Source of the DNA: Bathynomus jamesi
Lineage: Eukaryota; Arthropoda; Malacostraca; Isopoda; Cirolanidae
Assembly (NCBI GenBank): GCA_023014485.1
Contig: JAJOZX010000874.1
Location: 584,001-648,000 of the forward strand
Length of the DNA: 64,000 nucleotides
Direction of reading: 5' to 3'
In this document: positions 33,716 to 46,490 of the stretch, one piece after another
Layout: each line of letters starts with the position of its first letter
Numbering within the stretch: the stretch's first letter is position 1
Made by a program: the position numbers and the translations under genes
The notes under the pieces: model-generated
What the model was told of the DNA's origin: nothing
Databases searched by the model: none
Seen by the model: the letters and a program-made list of their open reading frames with translations, nothing else

Positions 33716-34884
33716 GTCTAGGCCGGGCTGAAACTCAAGATAGAATTAATCTGTCATTAACAGTTGGCTTTTGATATAAAAATAAGATTCCTGAAAAAAA
33801 TAATTGGTGACCACCAACGAGTGTCCGGCCACCCCCGTTTTTGTAAAAACATCTAATGCCGCACTAGCAAAATCAGGAAAATGGCAATATCTCTTCTTCT
33901 GAACATGCTAGAGAGATAGTTTGCATACCAAAAGATGCAGAATTTAATGTAGAACAAATTATTAAAAAGTGGTATGTTTTCATAAAACCTTTAGTTTTTG
34001 AGTTATTTTAGAAAAACTAATTTTTGGGGCCCATAGACCCCCTTTCGACGGACCTTAGTGACAAAAGAAATTCTAAAATAAGCATGATTTGGCTTTTTGA
34101 TTACTGACATTGCCCTAAAAGGATGTTGACATGGACATAGTGATCACATGATATGACTTTTCCTTGTTATCTTGCATTAAAGAATAGACGGTGGGGCTGC
34201 TTCATGAACTTTTTTTAAACGTAATAAATTGAAAACTTGTTTTTTTTTCAAGTGCCTTTGTTATAAGTTTCCAACTGCAATTTGTCATTGAATTCAACAT
34301 TTGCAATATAAAGTATGACTTCTACAAGGAAAACAGTTGCTAAAGTACTTGGTGATGTACGTTTTATGCCAGCAGAACAGTTTCCTTTAGGGAAATTGCC
34401 TACGTTGAAGCAAGTTATTGAAAGGTGTTTGTGTTTTGGAGACTATAAAACAGATGCTGTACTGAGAGCTACTTCTGAGGAATTGCATAAATTGTGGGTC
34501 ACATATAATGTTTATCCAATATCAGTAAATGCCATACAGAGCCGACTGAAAACCCAAATAAAGGAATTCAACCGCCTTCTGAAGTATGACAAAAAGAAAA
34601 GGGGACCTAAATATCATCAAGATCTGGATGATTTTCTGAAAACTGTAAACGTTTTATTTGACATATATCAACATGATCACAAACTGTTGGCAGATACAGA
34701 GAAAAAGCACTTACTAAAAATGACTGAATCTGATTACCAGTTTTATGAGGTAGGTCTGTTGATTGAATTTCAAGTTGTAAATTATTAATTAATATTAATT
34801 AATTATCAATTATTAATATTATCAATTATTAATAATTTGCTACAATTTTCAAAGTGCATTTAATAAGTTAGTAATATCAATAAT

Positions 34885-35477
34885 TGTTAGAAAATCTAGA
34901 AGAGGAAGAACCATTGTTGTCCCAAGGCGATATGATGACTAAGCTGATTGATGCAGCATTGCTTGTATATATTAAGTTAAGGTGTATATAAATATATCCA
35001 TCTCATAATTGTAAGGTTAGTGAAAAATTAACTTAATTTAGAGCTAGCATTTTTTAGCTCTTGTGGCATCATTGTTTGGTCACACTGTTGGCATCATTTT
35101 GGGGCGCTGCGCGTTCTTTCTACTCGTTTGTGGGATGTCGTACGTACAGGGTGTGGTCTGTTAGAGAGCTCTCTTGCAATTCAGTTTGGTTGTTTAGATA
35201 CAAGATTGTTGCATCGTGCAATAGTCCAGGTTGCGTTGTTGTTGCAAGGTTGAGAAAGAAGACCATAAATAGCACCCCTTTTGTTTATATTAAATTCATG
35301 TAACAAAGGTCTAAGGTAGGCCGCATCGAGTCAGCAACCCTGAGGTAGGACCTAATAGGATCTCAAATCCGTAAGTTTTAATTTTAGCTTAACTTGGGCT
35401 GTAGGTAGCACTGGCCCTTTAGAATTTGGCCGTTCACGGCTCAGCTGGGATTTGAACCAACAAATAAAAAATTAACA
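34885..35477 (+). repeat. BEL2 5' LTR
   Basis: 593 bp, TGTTAG to AACA, sharing with the BEL2 3' LTR changes that distinguish both from BEL1 (for example GGGGCGCTGCGCG). It was therefore copied from its own source element. Confidence 0.93.
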
Positions 35478-35577
35478 TGTCCTTCAGAACCGGATTCTAC
35501 CCCAAAACTGAGTCAGTAACTATTTTTCGGCAAAGTTCTGATTGTGCAAATTGTAGCCAAGTAGGCGTAGACGGGTT

Positions 35578-35935
35578 TGAGTAATTGAATTAAGGTCCCA
35601 GGGTTAGAAAGTTTGGTCGCCCAATTGCGAAACTTGGCCAATCGTCTGTCGTCGTTTTTGGCCTACATTTTACCGGTTTGGTTAATTTGGGTTATTATTG
35701 AATTAAGGTCCCAGGGTAGAAAGTTTGGTGCCCAATTGCGAAACTTGGCCAGTCGTCTGTCGTGTTTTTGGCCTACATTTTACCGGTTTGGTTAATTTGG
35801 GTTATATTGAATTAAGGTCCCAGGGTAGAAAGTTTGGTTGCCCAATTGCGAAACTTGGCCAGTCGTCTGTCGTTGTTTTTGGCCTACATTTTACCGGTTT
35901 GGTTAATTTGGGTTATTATTGAATAAGGTCCTGGG
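35578..35935. repeat. Tandem repeat of about 115 bp in BEL2 leader
   Basis: Three copies plus a partial of the same unit as in BEL1 (27029-27400), in the same position between primer-binding site and gag. Confidence 0.85.
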
Positions 35936-36087
35936 GTGGAAAATTTGGTATTCCATACTGGTGTTTGGTTAGTACCCCTCCAGCAATTCAGTTTATTTGA
36001 AAGTAAATTGCGTTTGATCAGTTTGGTTAAGTATTTCTGCCAATTCAGCTCATTTGGTATTGAACCCAATTGTTGTTTGCATTGAAG

Positions 36088-37856
36088 ATGAGTGCATCTG
36101 AATTGAACAAATTTATAAAAAGGAGAAGCGCCTACAAAGGTCTAATTACAAAGGTCATTGCCATAGATTCTGCCATAGAGCAAGAGGATTTACGCTTAGT
36201 GACTGCGCAGCTTTCCATATTAGAAACTAAAAAGGTTGCTCTAAGTGAGGTAAATGTTAAAATTGAGGCTCTTATTGAAGAGGATGAAATAGAAAATAAC
36301 ATAATTTACTTTGAAGAGATTATTGATGATATAATTAAAGTAGGCCTCCGAGCAAAAGAGTTTAGCAGCTCAGTACAGTTAGAGACCAGGTCAAATAATG
36401 AAACACAACACTCAACAAATGATGTTTGTGAAGTTAAGGTTAACAGATCTGTAGTTCAATTACCGAGGCTTGTACTCAAAACATTTTCTGGGAGTATTCA
36501 GGAATGGCAAGGATGGGCAGACAGTTTTCAATCAGCAGTTCATTCTAGTCAAGTGTTAAGTGCCGTGGAGAAGTTTAATTATTTGCGGTCCCTCTTGGAA
36601 GGGGAGGCAGCAAAGACTATAGCAGGATTAGCATTAACAGAGGCTAATTATAATGTGGCTTGGGATATATTAAAGAAACGGTTTGGTAAGCCAGAGATCT
36701 TAATTAAAAGCCACCTCCGTGCACTTTAGCTATACCTCCTGTTAATAATCCTAATAGTGTCAAGGAATTACGGCAGTTATATGATGAATTTGAAATTAGA
36801 ACTAGGTCCCTGGACAACTTGGGTGTAGGAATGGAAAGGTATGGTATAATGTTGGTTCCTACACTGGAGTCTAAATTGCCTAGCTCAATTTTGCTTGAAT
36901 TAAGTAGGGGACACTCTGCAGAACATGTGTACATCCCCCTTCAGCAGATGTTAAGTTTTAGGCACAGAATTAGCAAGACGAGAGGGAGTTGAGTTTGCAC
37001 AGTGGGATGGTAAACAAGGGGACAAAGGCAGGCACAGCACCAAAGTTTCCACAAAAAGGAATAGCCCAGGTACAGCGTCAGCTCTACATGCATCCTCTGC
37101 GAATAAATTAAAGGGAATCAAGGAATGCATATTTTGCGAAGGCAACCACAAGTCATATAAATGTGAGGTGGCTGAGGCTTTACCCCTTGAGGAGAGAAAG
37201 GACAGGGTAACTAAGTCCACAGCATGTTTTAAATGTTTTTTGAAAGGTCATAGAGCAAGGTTTTGTAAGTTTAAAATTTTGTGCAAAAAATGTCATGGTA
37301 GGTATCAGCCATTATTGTGTGAAAACACTCCTAGTAGGCCTACCCCAGAAGTAGAGACATCAGTGGCACATGCCACTGCTATGCAAGGGAGTAAAAGTAA
37401 AGGGGGATTATTGCAAACAACTGCAGCCTTATTAATTGGGAATGAGGGAGAAGCTACTGTAAGAGTGTTGTTTGATAGTGGTAGCCAAAGTAGTTTTATT
37501 AAGACCAGAATTTCCAGAAAATTGAAGTTTAAAGAACTTAAGAGGGAAAATTTAAGAATTTCTGGGTTTGGGGGTTCCGTTCAAAACCGAACCAATTTAA
37601 GAAGGTAGAAGTTCTGGTTAAAGGGTTGTTACCGCAAAGTCCCACTATCAAGGTCCAAGCTGTAGAGATTGAGGAACTTTGTGCTCCAGTCACTACTTGT
37701 TTAGATATGGCATGTGTCCAAGAATTGCAAGTTAAAGGAATTAATTTGGGCAATAATAAGTTTGAAAGAACAGAAGATATTAGTCTTTTGATTGGAGCTG
37801 ACTATTATTGGGACTTCATCACTGGTAATATTGTCCGCACATCTCGAGGCCGGTAG
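36088..37856 (+). pseudogene. BEL2 Gag-protease (frameshifted)
   Basis: Starts MSASELNKF at 36088. Frames 36088-36729, 37168-37608 and 37626-37856 together follow the BEL1 protein. Single-base losses lie near 36726, 36955 and 37598. The zinc knuckles (CFKCFLKGHRARFC and neighbours) and the protease block LFDSGSQSSFI are preserved. At the end (37850-37900), allowing for one local frame change, the sequence reads through the KLGW-type linker into Pol. This shows that the BEL1 stop is not ancestral. Confidence 0.85.
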
Positions 37857-37899
37857 CTATTGAAAGTAAGCTAGGCTGGATGCTACATGGTAGTTATTG

Positions 37900-40800
37900 C
37901 AATGAAATGGAAGTTAAGGCTCTTTTTTGTTAAGATTGAGGAGAACAGCCATGGTCTGGAAAGGCATTGAAAGCGTTTTGGGAACTTGAATCTATTGGCA
38001 TAAAGGACAAACAGGCAAGTACAGTGAACAATGATGTTTTAGAGCAATTTGAAAAGGATTGGGTTTAGAGATGGTTGCTATGAAGTTGGCCTACCATGGA
38101 AGGATTCTTGCAAACCCGGTTCAAACCTTCAGCTAGCTAATCGGAGGTTGGAGACTTCATTGTACAGGCTAAGAAAAGATGAGGAGTTGTTAATTGAATA
38201 AAATGAGGCCATCCTAAGTTATGTAAGGGAGGGCTATGCTGAAAGGGTGCAAGGTGAGCTGGTGAGCCAGGAGGCACATTATCTGCCACACCATGCAGGT
38301 ACGGCGAGACAAAACTACCACCAACTGAGGGTAGTTTTGATGGCTCAGCCAAGGACAAAGGTGGTGTGTCCTTGAATGACTGTTTGGATGCTGGGCCAAA
38401 TTTAAATGCAGATTTATTTCCTTGTTATGAGATTCAGGTTTGGTAGAGTAGCATTGACTGCAGATGTGAAGCAAGCCTTTTTGCGGATAAAGTTAAAACC
38501 AGAGGACAGAGATGCAGTAAGGTATCTGTGGGTGGATACGAAAGACTTGTTGGAAAATGAACCTAAGGTTCAAGCATATAGAATGAAGTCAGTGTTTGTT
38601 TGGCTTCAGCTCTAGTCCATTTCTGTTGGCAGCTACTATGCAGTACCATTTTAAGAAATATTCTGAAGTCTATCCTAACACTATTGAACACATAAGGAAA
38701 AATTTTTATGTTGATGATTTGCTGTGTTCCGTGATAATACAGAAATGGCTAAACAGATATTCATGGAGGCTAGAGCTATAATGAGGGAGGCTGGCATGGA
38801 GCTTAGAAAATGGCAGACCAATCATTCGCAATTACAAGAGTTTATGAGTCATTCCTGTGTAGTACCTGATGCAGCAGAAAGTATTGAGGATTCTGGTATT
38901 AAGGAGTTGTGGGCAATAGACGCAAAGGTGCTAGGCATTGTTTGGCAGCAAGATGATGATTTGTTTACCTTCAATGGGAAATCTTTAGTAGAGCTGGCTG
39001 AGAATGAGACAAGGTGAACAAAACGTACAGCTCTTAGTTTGGCTTCAAAGGTCTTTGATCCTCTTGGATTCCTGGCTCCATTTGTGATAAAGTCAAAAAT
39101 TTGGTTTCAGAGCCTCTGGGAAATTGGACTTGGTGGGACCAAGAGTTATCTGATCATATGGTGGTAAGTGGAAATATTGGTTCAAAGAATTGGCACATCT
39201 TGGAGACATTGAAATCCCAAGATGTTACTTTGGAGAGTTGAACAATAGTCCAGACAATTTGGAGCTGCACATCTTTTGTGATGCAAGTGAGGAAGCCTAT
39301 GCAACTTGTATTTATATAAGAGGCGCATTGCAAGAGGAAGTAAGTTGCAGGTTGGTTGCTGCAAAGAGCAGAGTAGCACCTTTGAAAAGGCTTTCTGTTC
39401 CAAGGTTGGAATTGATGGGTGCAGTTATTGCTAGTCGGCTTGCAGTTTATAGTGCAAAAGTCTTTGGCCCTCTCTGAAATTCCAAGCTATTATTGGACAG
39501 ACTCCACTATAGTTTGGCACTGGTTAGAAGCCAGGCAAGGAAATGGAAACCATTTGTTGCCAATAGGGTGGAGGAAATTCAAGCGCACACAGATCCCAAG
39601 CAATGGAAGCATTGTCCAGGCACCCAAAACCCCGCTGATTTACCAACACGAGGAATTTCAGTGAAAGATCTTGCACAGTCAAGTTTGTGGTGGAATGGGC
39701 CGGAGTGGCTAAAACTTGGAAGTGAAAACTGGCCTTCTAATCAGCCTATTGTAGGAGAATGCCAGGCTGAAGCATGGGTGAGTGAGGTGAGAAAATGCGC
39801 TGTGAACAGTTGTCAAGTTATGTAGCAGGACCCCATATTGAGGCTTGAGGACATTAGCAGTCTGAAAAGATTGTTAAGAGTGACAGCATGGGTATATAGA
39901 TTTACCAACAACATTAAGGGAGAAACAAGAAGGGAAGGAATTCTGAACAGTAATGAGATTCAGCAAGCCAGGAAATACTGGGTGGTATATATGCAGAAGG
40001 AAAAATTTGGTGAAGAGAGAGAATTGCTCACCAGCCATCCATTACAGGTTCTACCAACACCTTCTGCGCTCAAGGGTTTGGATGTGTTTTTGGATCAGGA
40101 TTTATTGAGAGTAGGAGGTAGACTACAGTTTTCTGGGCTTCCAGAGGAGAAAAGACATCCAATTTTGCTACCTTCTTGGGGACACTTTGTGGACCTTTTG
40201 ATCCTGGATACTCATCATAAGCTGTTACATGCTGGAGTTAGAGAAGTGATAATAGAGATCAGACAACAGTTTTGGATTCCCAAAATTAGACAAGTAGTAA
40301 AAAAGGTCTTGCATAAATGTGTGGTTTGCAAGCGTTGGAGTGCAAAGCCTTATTATGAAAAGGTGGCTCCACTTCCAAGAGAACGGTGTGTCTATACTGC
40401 CCCATTTGATGTAGTGGGAGTAGACTTTGCAGGGCCAGTCTATGTGTATGAGCGAGGGGAGTCTAACAAAGGTTATATATGTCTTTTCACCTGTGCTACC
40501 ACCAGAGCAATTTATTTGGAGTTGGTAAGCAACTTAAGTAGTGATGTATTTCTTTTGGCCTTTAAAAGGTTTGTGAACAGAAGGGGTTTCCCAAATAAAA
40601 TCATATCAGATAATGCAAAAACCTTCAAAAAGGCTGCAAAGGAACTCCAAGAAATTTGGTCCTTGCTAAAAGAGGAAGGATTCCAATCCTACTTTTCACA
40701 CCAAGGGGTACAGTGGGAGTTTATTGTTGAGAGAGCACCATGGTGGGGAGGATTTTGGGAAAGGCTAGTGAGAAGTGTAAAGTGTCCATTAAAGAAACTT

Positions 40801-41481
40801 TTAGCTAATGCTCATTTGAGCAAAGAAGAATTCTGCACTGTTTTATGTGAAGTAGAAGCAATGGTGAACAGTAGGCCTATCACTTTTGTTTACAACAGTA
40901 TGCAGGATGCAGAGCCATTGACACCAAATCATTTTCTTTGTGGTAAACGATTAACATCAAGCCCCAGTGTGCCAGAAGACTTGCAGCCTATCCAGAGCAC
41001 TCAAGGAGAGTTAACCAGACGGTTCAGGTACCTTGAAGAGCTACAAGATCAGTTATGGAAGAGGTGGCAGATGGAATACTTGCCAGAACTCAATTATTAC
41101 CCATCAGGCAAGGTAAAGGGCTCCAATGCAAATTGTATCAAGGTGGGAGAAGTGGTAATGATTGGGGATGAAAGACCAAGGCAATGCTGGAAGCTTGGCA
41201 TAATTGAAGAGTTGTTTGTTGGCAAAGACAATTTAGTTAGGTCTGCACTGGTAAAGACTTCAGGAGGAAAGTTAAAGAGACCTATACAAAAACTCTATGC
41301 TTTAGAAATCAGCAAAAACACAGATAGTCAAGATGAAACATTTGAGTTACAGCCTCATGGAGAAGGCTTGGCTAACCTTGCAGAAGGTAATGACAACAAT
41401 GCCTCTTCGGTGGGGAGTGTTAGAAAATCTAGAAGAGGAAGAACCATTGTTGTCCCAAGGCGATATGAAGACGCTGATTGA
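37900..41481 (+). pseudogene. BEL2 Pol, RT part decayed, integrase intact
   Basis: The RT region 37900-39020 is broken by repeated single-base indels and one TGA near 39016 in place of TGG. The LTADVKQAFLRIKL and FYVDDL motifs survive. RNase H pieces (39190-39825) keep FCDASEEAYATC and NPADLPTRG. From 39838 to 41481 one 547-codon frame covers the end of RNase H and the whole integrase: finger HHKLLHAG ... CVVCKR, triad VGVDFAGP, ISDNAKTF and GGFWERLV. It ends VVPRRYEDAD inside the 3' LTR. The contrast between the broken first half and the clean second half is striking. Confidence 0.87.
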
Positions 41482-42009
41482 TGCAGCATTGCTTGTATAT
41501 ATTAAGTTAAGGTGTATATATATATCCATCTCATAATTGTAAGGTTAGTGAAAAATTAACTTAATTTAGAGCTAGCATTTTTTAGCTCTTGTGGCATCAT
41601 TGTTTGGTCACACTGTTGGCATCATTTTGGGGCGCTGCGCGTTCTTTCTACTCGTTTGTGGGATGTCGTACGTACAGGGTGTGGTCTGTTAGAGAGCTCT
41701 CTTGCAATTCAGTTTGGTTGTTTAGACACAAGATTGTTGCATCGTGCAATAGTCCAGGTTGCGTTGTTGTTGCAAGGTTGAGAAAGAAGACCATAAATAG
41801 TACCCCTTTTGTTTATATTAAATTCATGTAACAAAGGTCTAAGGTAGGCCCTCATCGAGTCAGCAACCCTGAGGTAGGACCTAATAGGATCTCAAATCCG
41901 TAAGTTTTAATTTTAGCTTAACTTGGGCTGTAGGTAGCACTGGCCCTTTAGAATTTGGCCGTTCACGGCTCAGCTGGGATTTTGAACCCAACAAATAAAT
42001 AAATTAACA
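41418..42009 (+). repeat. BEL2 3' LTR
   Basis: 592 bp, TGTTAG to AACA, followed by the ATAAT duplication and then T3 intron 1 sequence. Confidence 0.93.
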
Positions 42010-45000
42010 ATAATACACTATTAATGATGTTAATGATAAGTAATATTTTAGTATTTTCTCATTTTCGTAAGAATTTCAATTTACATATAGAGACCCATAG
42101 ATAAAAGATACATTATAGTGTAATGAAATATAATCACTTTGTAGGACCAGAAAACAACTAGGCATGGATACTGTACCCTGAAAGAAGTCCCAGAAACAGC
42201 CACTGACTTAAAATTCAAATCACGGGTTATTCAATCTCAAAAAGCAAAAGAATCAGTTCCTCCTCCTCATCCTCCTGAACCTATGGACATTCCTGAGTTG
42301 ACAGATAGCGACAGTTGTAATGATTCATTTGATGCAGACTATGTTCCAGAAGTCTCAACATTACAGAACAGAACTAGATTACGTTCATTAGCTGAAGCAT
42401 GTGACAGGTATAGTACTGAAAGATAAATCTTTTAATACAGCTTAAAGTGAAATCATTGTGACTAAGAGATTAAGATTACCAATAAATTATTCATTGACAA
42501 TAGATATGTAAATCTACTTTAAATATCCTAACAGATATCAAGTAAGTGATAGAGCGGGAGCGGCTATTGGTTCTGCTACATTGGTGGACTTTGGAGTAAT
42601 CACCCCAGATAACATACAAAATGTTATTGATAAGTATGTTTTTAATCACTCTAGATATTACATTTCTTAGCTTCTGCTATAAGTTCTAAATCACCAGATT
42701 TACTATTATTTTTAATTAGCGTCAAAATTTCTATTTTGTATTTATATTAATTAGTTTCAAACAGGACACTGACATTTGTATTTTGTATATTTGTATAATG
42801 CTAATGCAATAATGCATGGCCAATATTTTTGAAATACTTTTCAGAAACAAGTTGAGAAGGGAGAGAGCTAAATTGAGAGCTGAAAGGAAGAAGGAAGAAG
42901 AAGTGATATTTGAAAAAGTGACTGGCATTGGCTTTGACGGTAGAAAGGATGCTACACTTGCTGTTAACAAAGTAAATGAAAAGTATTATACATCCACAAT
43001 CCTAGAGGAACATTATGTCATTACTGGAGAGCCAGGTAAATGGAAATGATTGTCATACAGTTATAGGCGTTATGCTGTTATATTACTGTACTATAAAGTA
43101 ATATTTCAATTACTTAAAAAAAAAAATTTTAAGTGACAACTGTCCAGTTAACTTTATTCCTTCCTTTTTCATTTTTATTTAATTGTAAAATTAATTACAT
43201 TTATTTTCAGATGATTTCTACCTCGGCCATTTTACCCCGGAGAGTGGCAAAGGCATTGACATTGCTCATGGCATTTATAAGATCATTAAAGGGACAGAAC
43301 TTGAGGCCAAATTAAACTTAGTTAAAGCAGATGGGACAAATACTAACACAGGACATATGCATGGGTCAATCAGATATTTGGAAATGTTTTTAAGGCAACC
43401 TCTTCAGTGGGATATTTGTCTTCTGCATCTAAATGAATTGCCACTTAGACACATCTTCATAACTTTAGATGGGACAACAAAAAGTCCAGACAAATTTTCT
43501 GGCCCTATTGGTTCTCAGCTCAATGGGGATGTGTCAGAATGGAATGTTGTGGACTTCAAATCTATACCTTATCCTGCATTTGTGCTTCTACCAAATGAGG
43601 TGGTCAATAATTTATCAACAGACCAATACTATGGATACTGCATCTGCTGGGCAATTATTTCTGGTGAAGTGGATTAAGACCTTGCACTCTTAGAAGTTGG
43701 CCTGCTAAATCACTCTCGATGGCTCACCTTAGCCTGTAGAATTCTTCGCTTTTATGTTTCACAAAAAAGACCCAGTAAGAACCTCAAAATCATAGTAGAA
43801 TTCATCATCAAAGTATACTTTCACAGTTGGTTCAATATCAAGGCTAATAAGAGGCTAAGTGATGGGTCAAGAAACCTATTCAATATGATCCAAAGAGTAA
43901 ATAAATTCCCTGACAGGAAAATTAGAGAAATTTGTTATGACGTATTAAACAATAACAGCTATTTTGCTCATGGTGAAAATATTTTAGTTGGAATGCTGGC
44001 TGATGAAGATGAAGAGGTGAGGAGGTGTGCTGTCAATAAAGTTCTGTGTCTGAGGGGAGTTATAGAGGATTTTGATGATGAATCTGGTAGTAGCAATGAT
44101 TTTGCAGGTGGAATAATTGAAAGTGATGATGAGAATGAAGAGGATCATGAAGGTTGTACTGATGAATATCCTGCTATAGATGAGAATGTTAGGGTCTTTA
44201 GAAAGCCAATCATCAATTTCAAAGCTTCTGCATACCACAAGCTGTCTGCTATGTCCCAATGGGAAACTGTTCCACCTGTATTAAAAGAATTCAGTAATGA
44301 TGAACTGCGTGATATCATTAATACCGCATTGAAACTGGATCACGAGTGCCACAGTCAGAATGTTGAAAGGCACATCAAGCTTGTCACTGAAGCATCCTTG
44401 GCTGTTGTAGGTCATGAGCGTAGAGATGGTCTTATTAGAAACAAAATTAGATCACGTAAATTAATGAAAGATTTTGTGTCTAAAAAATATTTTAAGTTCT
44501 AGATTATTATTTATCATGCTAAAATATGACAAAATGACAATTTGTTAATTGTATAATTTAATGTTTGGCGTTTTGGAATGTCAAAAAGCATTTTCAATGA
44601 ATTTAAAATGGCTGATTTTGATTGATTTTGATTGCTGATTGGAAACCACTAATACATGTCAATTTGCAGCTTGAGAATGTTTTATTGTGTTGACATTCAG
44701 TTGAAAGGGGGTCTATGGGCCCCAAAAATTAGTTTTTCTAAAATAACACAAAAACTAAAGATTTTATGAAAAAGTACCACTCTTAATACTTTGTTCTACA
44801 TCACATTCTACATCTTTTGGTATGCAAACCATCTCTCTAGCATGTTCAGAAGAAGAGATATTGCCATTTTCCTGATTTTGCTAGTGCGGCATTAGATGTT
44901 TTTACAAAAACGGGGGTGGCCGGACACACGTTGGTGGCCACCAATTATTTTTTTCAGGAATCTTATTTTTATATCAAAAGCCAACTGCTAGTCACTCTGA

Positions 45001-45045
45001 TAAATTAAAATGAAATAAAAATTATAGTTTCAGCCCGGCCTAAAT

Positions 45046-45406
45046 TTCCACCACGTTCACCAGATTTGAACCCACTTGACTTTTTTTTATGGGGTCATTT
45101 GAAAAATGAAGTATACAATAGAAGACCTACATCACTTGAACAACTAAAGAGCACAGTTGAAGAACGTGTAGAAATATCCCTACAAACATTTTTGTTGAAG
45201 TCTGCCAATCAGTGAATCAAAGAGCGTAGTGGTGCATTGACGTCAATGGTCGACATTTCGAATACTTACGTGTTTAAAACAAATTAAACTATCTATTATT
45301 TCGATGTTGTATATTTTACCTATAAAAAGAAATAAAAATCATCTGAATCCGTTAGTGGGTTCGCCTGTTATAAGTTTTTCTAAAAATGTATACATGGTTT
45401 TGGGAC

Positions 45407-45408
<2 letters not shown>
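45046..45408 (+). mobile_element. Mariner M1, third piece
   Basis: After the second CCACCA the transposase resumes as RSPDLNPLDFFLWGHL and runs to about 45270. Counting from the second catalytic D (QDG, 33600s) to the D of NPLD gives 41 intervening residues, a DD41D spacing. The inverted repeat CGAACCCACTAACGGATTC (as reverse complement) mirrors the left end, and TGGGACAC closes the element beside a CT/TA microsatellite. Confidence 0.87.

Positions 45409-45461
<53 letters not shown>
45409..45461. repeat. CT then TA microsatellite
   Basis: A CT run of about 26 bp followed by a TA run. It marks the inner end of the right inverted-repeat arm. Confidence 0.95.
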
Positions 45462-45462
<1 letters not shown>

Positions 45463-45466
<4 letters not shown>

Positions 45467-46490
45467 AATGGTTGATCACCAATAAACTCTTCCTAAATAC
45501 CAGTAAAACAAGTTCCATGATTTTACTAATAAAAGAATTGTATATCTTGGTGAACTTAATGTTAATGAACTCGCCATAAAGGTGTGTACTGTAACAAATT
45601 TCTTGGTGTAATGCTAAATAAGGATTTGCAACGGCGTGATCATGTAAATTATATCGCGAAAAAGATTCAAGGAACGTTGCAATAATGTTTAAACTTAGAA
45701 ATGTAGTCCCTAAACAAGTTTTATTGACTCTTTATCATACTCTTGTTCTTCCTTACATAACATAAAGCACCCTTCTTTGGGGAAACTCCGCTTATAACAC
45801 ATTAAATGGTATCTTTATCATCCAAAAACGAGCAATAAGGTTATTTTCTGATGGTGATTTCCTTGATCATTCTAGTGCATTATTTAAAGAGCTAAATCTA
45901 CTAAAGCTGAACGATATAGCCAAACTGGCACATTTTATTTTTATTTACAAGTGTAAGAACAGAATCATTAATTTGCAATGGATAAATACATATTATGTAA
46001 CTCATCAAGAAATCCACTCGTATCAGACCAGAAATAGATCAATGCTTGTTATACCTCGATTGTCTTCATCTCAAAAACTACCCATTTTCATTGGATTGAA
46101 ACTATGGAATGACTTAAGTGCCGATATAAAAAATATTGTGAATGTAAATTTGTTTAAAACCAAGTTGAAACCCCGATTAATATTGGCATACTAACAAAAA
46201 TCTAGGATTAATGTCCACTAATATTGTTTAATATTGTCCATTAATATTGTTTAACATTGTAATACATGTTTTAACTATTAATAATACTTATTTACTTACT
46301 TATTTATTTATTATTATAAATTTATAACACCTAGCTGCGTATTTTTAATAAGATCACAGTAAAACCTAAAGCTTAAGGGCCAAATTAAATAAAATAAATA
46401 GTCGAGCTTCACAATTATTAATGTCATCGTAAATTGAAAAATTTATTTATTTTATTATTATTAATAAAGGTTATTCTATCTATCTATATC
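45463..46490 (+). mobile_element. LINE 3' fragment, right arm
   Basis: Plus-strand copy of the left-arm fragment. Broken frames read VKWLITNKLFLNTSKTSSM (the thumb block after the RT catalytic site) and NFLGVMLNKDLQRRDHVNYI. An intact frame at 45973-46194 then reads HSYQTRNRS and LKLWNDLSADIKN. It ends in an AT-rich 3' region with AATAAAGG and ATCT repeats. Confidence 0.78.

Larger units (their letters stand above)
34885..42009 (+). mobile_element. BEL/Pao LTR retrotransposon copy BEL2, inside T3 intron 1
   Basis: 7125 bp with LTRs of 593 and 592 bp, and a perfect 5-bp duplication ATAAT (34880-34884 and 42010-42014). Same family as BEL1, with close similarity along the whole length including the leader tandem repeat. 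The gag and RT regions have more than ten single-base indels, while the RNase H end and integrase are intact. Confidence 0.95.
34315..44502 (+). pseudogene. T3 transposase gene, five exons, one in-frame stop
   Basis: Exon 1 34315-34749 (ATG start, donor GTAGGT); exon 2 42145-42407; exon 3 42535-42633; exon 4 42845-43035; exon 5 43211-44502. All four introns have GT...AG ends and the reading phase is kept across each junction. Intron 1 holds BEL2; without it that intron is about 265 bp, the others 127-211 bp. The N-terminal exon looks like a DNA-binding region found in insect-type proteins. Exon 4 is Lys/Arg-rich. Exon 5 has ITLDGTTKSPDKFSGPIG, LLNHSRWLTLACRILR and CHSQNVERHIKLVTEAS, which recall the D, the RW and the C-terminal E regions of hAT-like RNase H-fold transposases. 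One TAA (43675-43677) interrupts exon 5 between GEVD and DLALLEVG. Stop at 44500. Confidence 0.8.
33716..45045 (+). mobile_element. Transposon T3: long TIRs and an intron-containing transposase gene
   Basis: About 4.2 kb without the BEL2 insertion. The terminal inverted repeats are about 330 bp (33716-34060 and 44700-45045). They start near TAGGCCGGGCTGAAACT and include CCGGCCACCCCCGTTTTTG and GGGCCCATAGACCCCCTTT. The junctions carry ATCCACCA (33708-33715) and TTCCACCA (45046-45053), a 7-of-8 match that fits an 8-bp target duplication. The insertion site is inside the mariner codons YPP/RSPD. The five-exon gene in the centre encodes the probable transposase. A second family member is T2 at 50988-52767. 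Confidence 0.8.
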
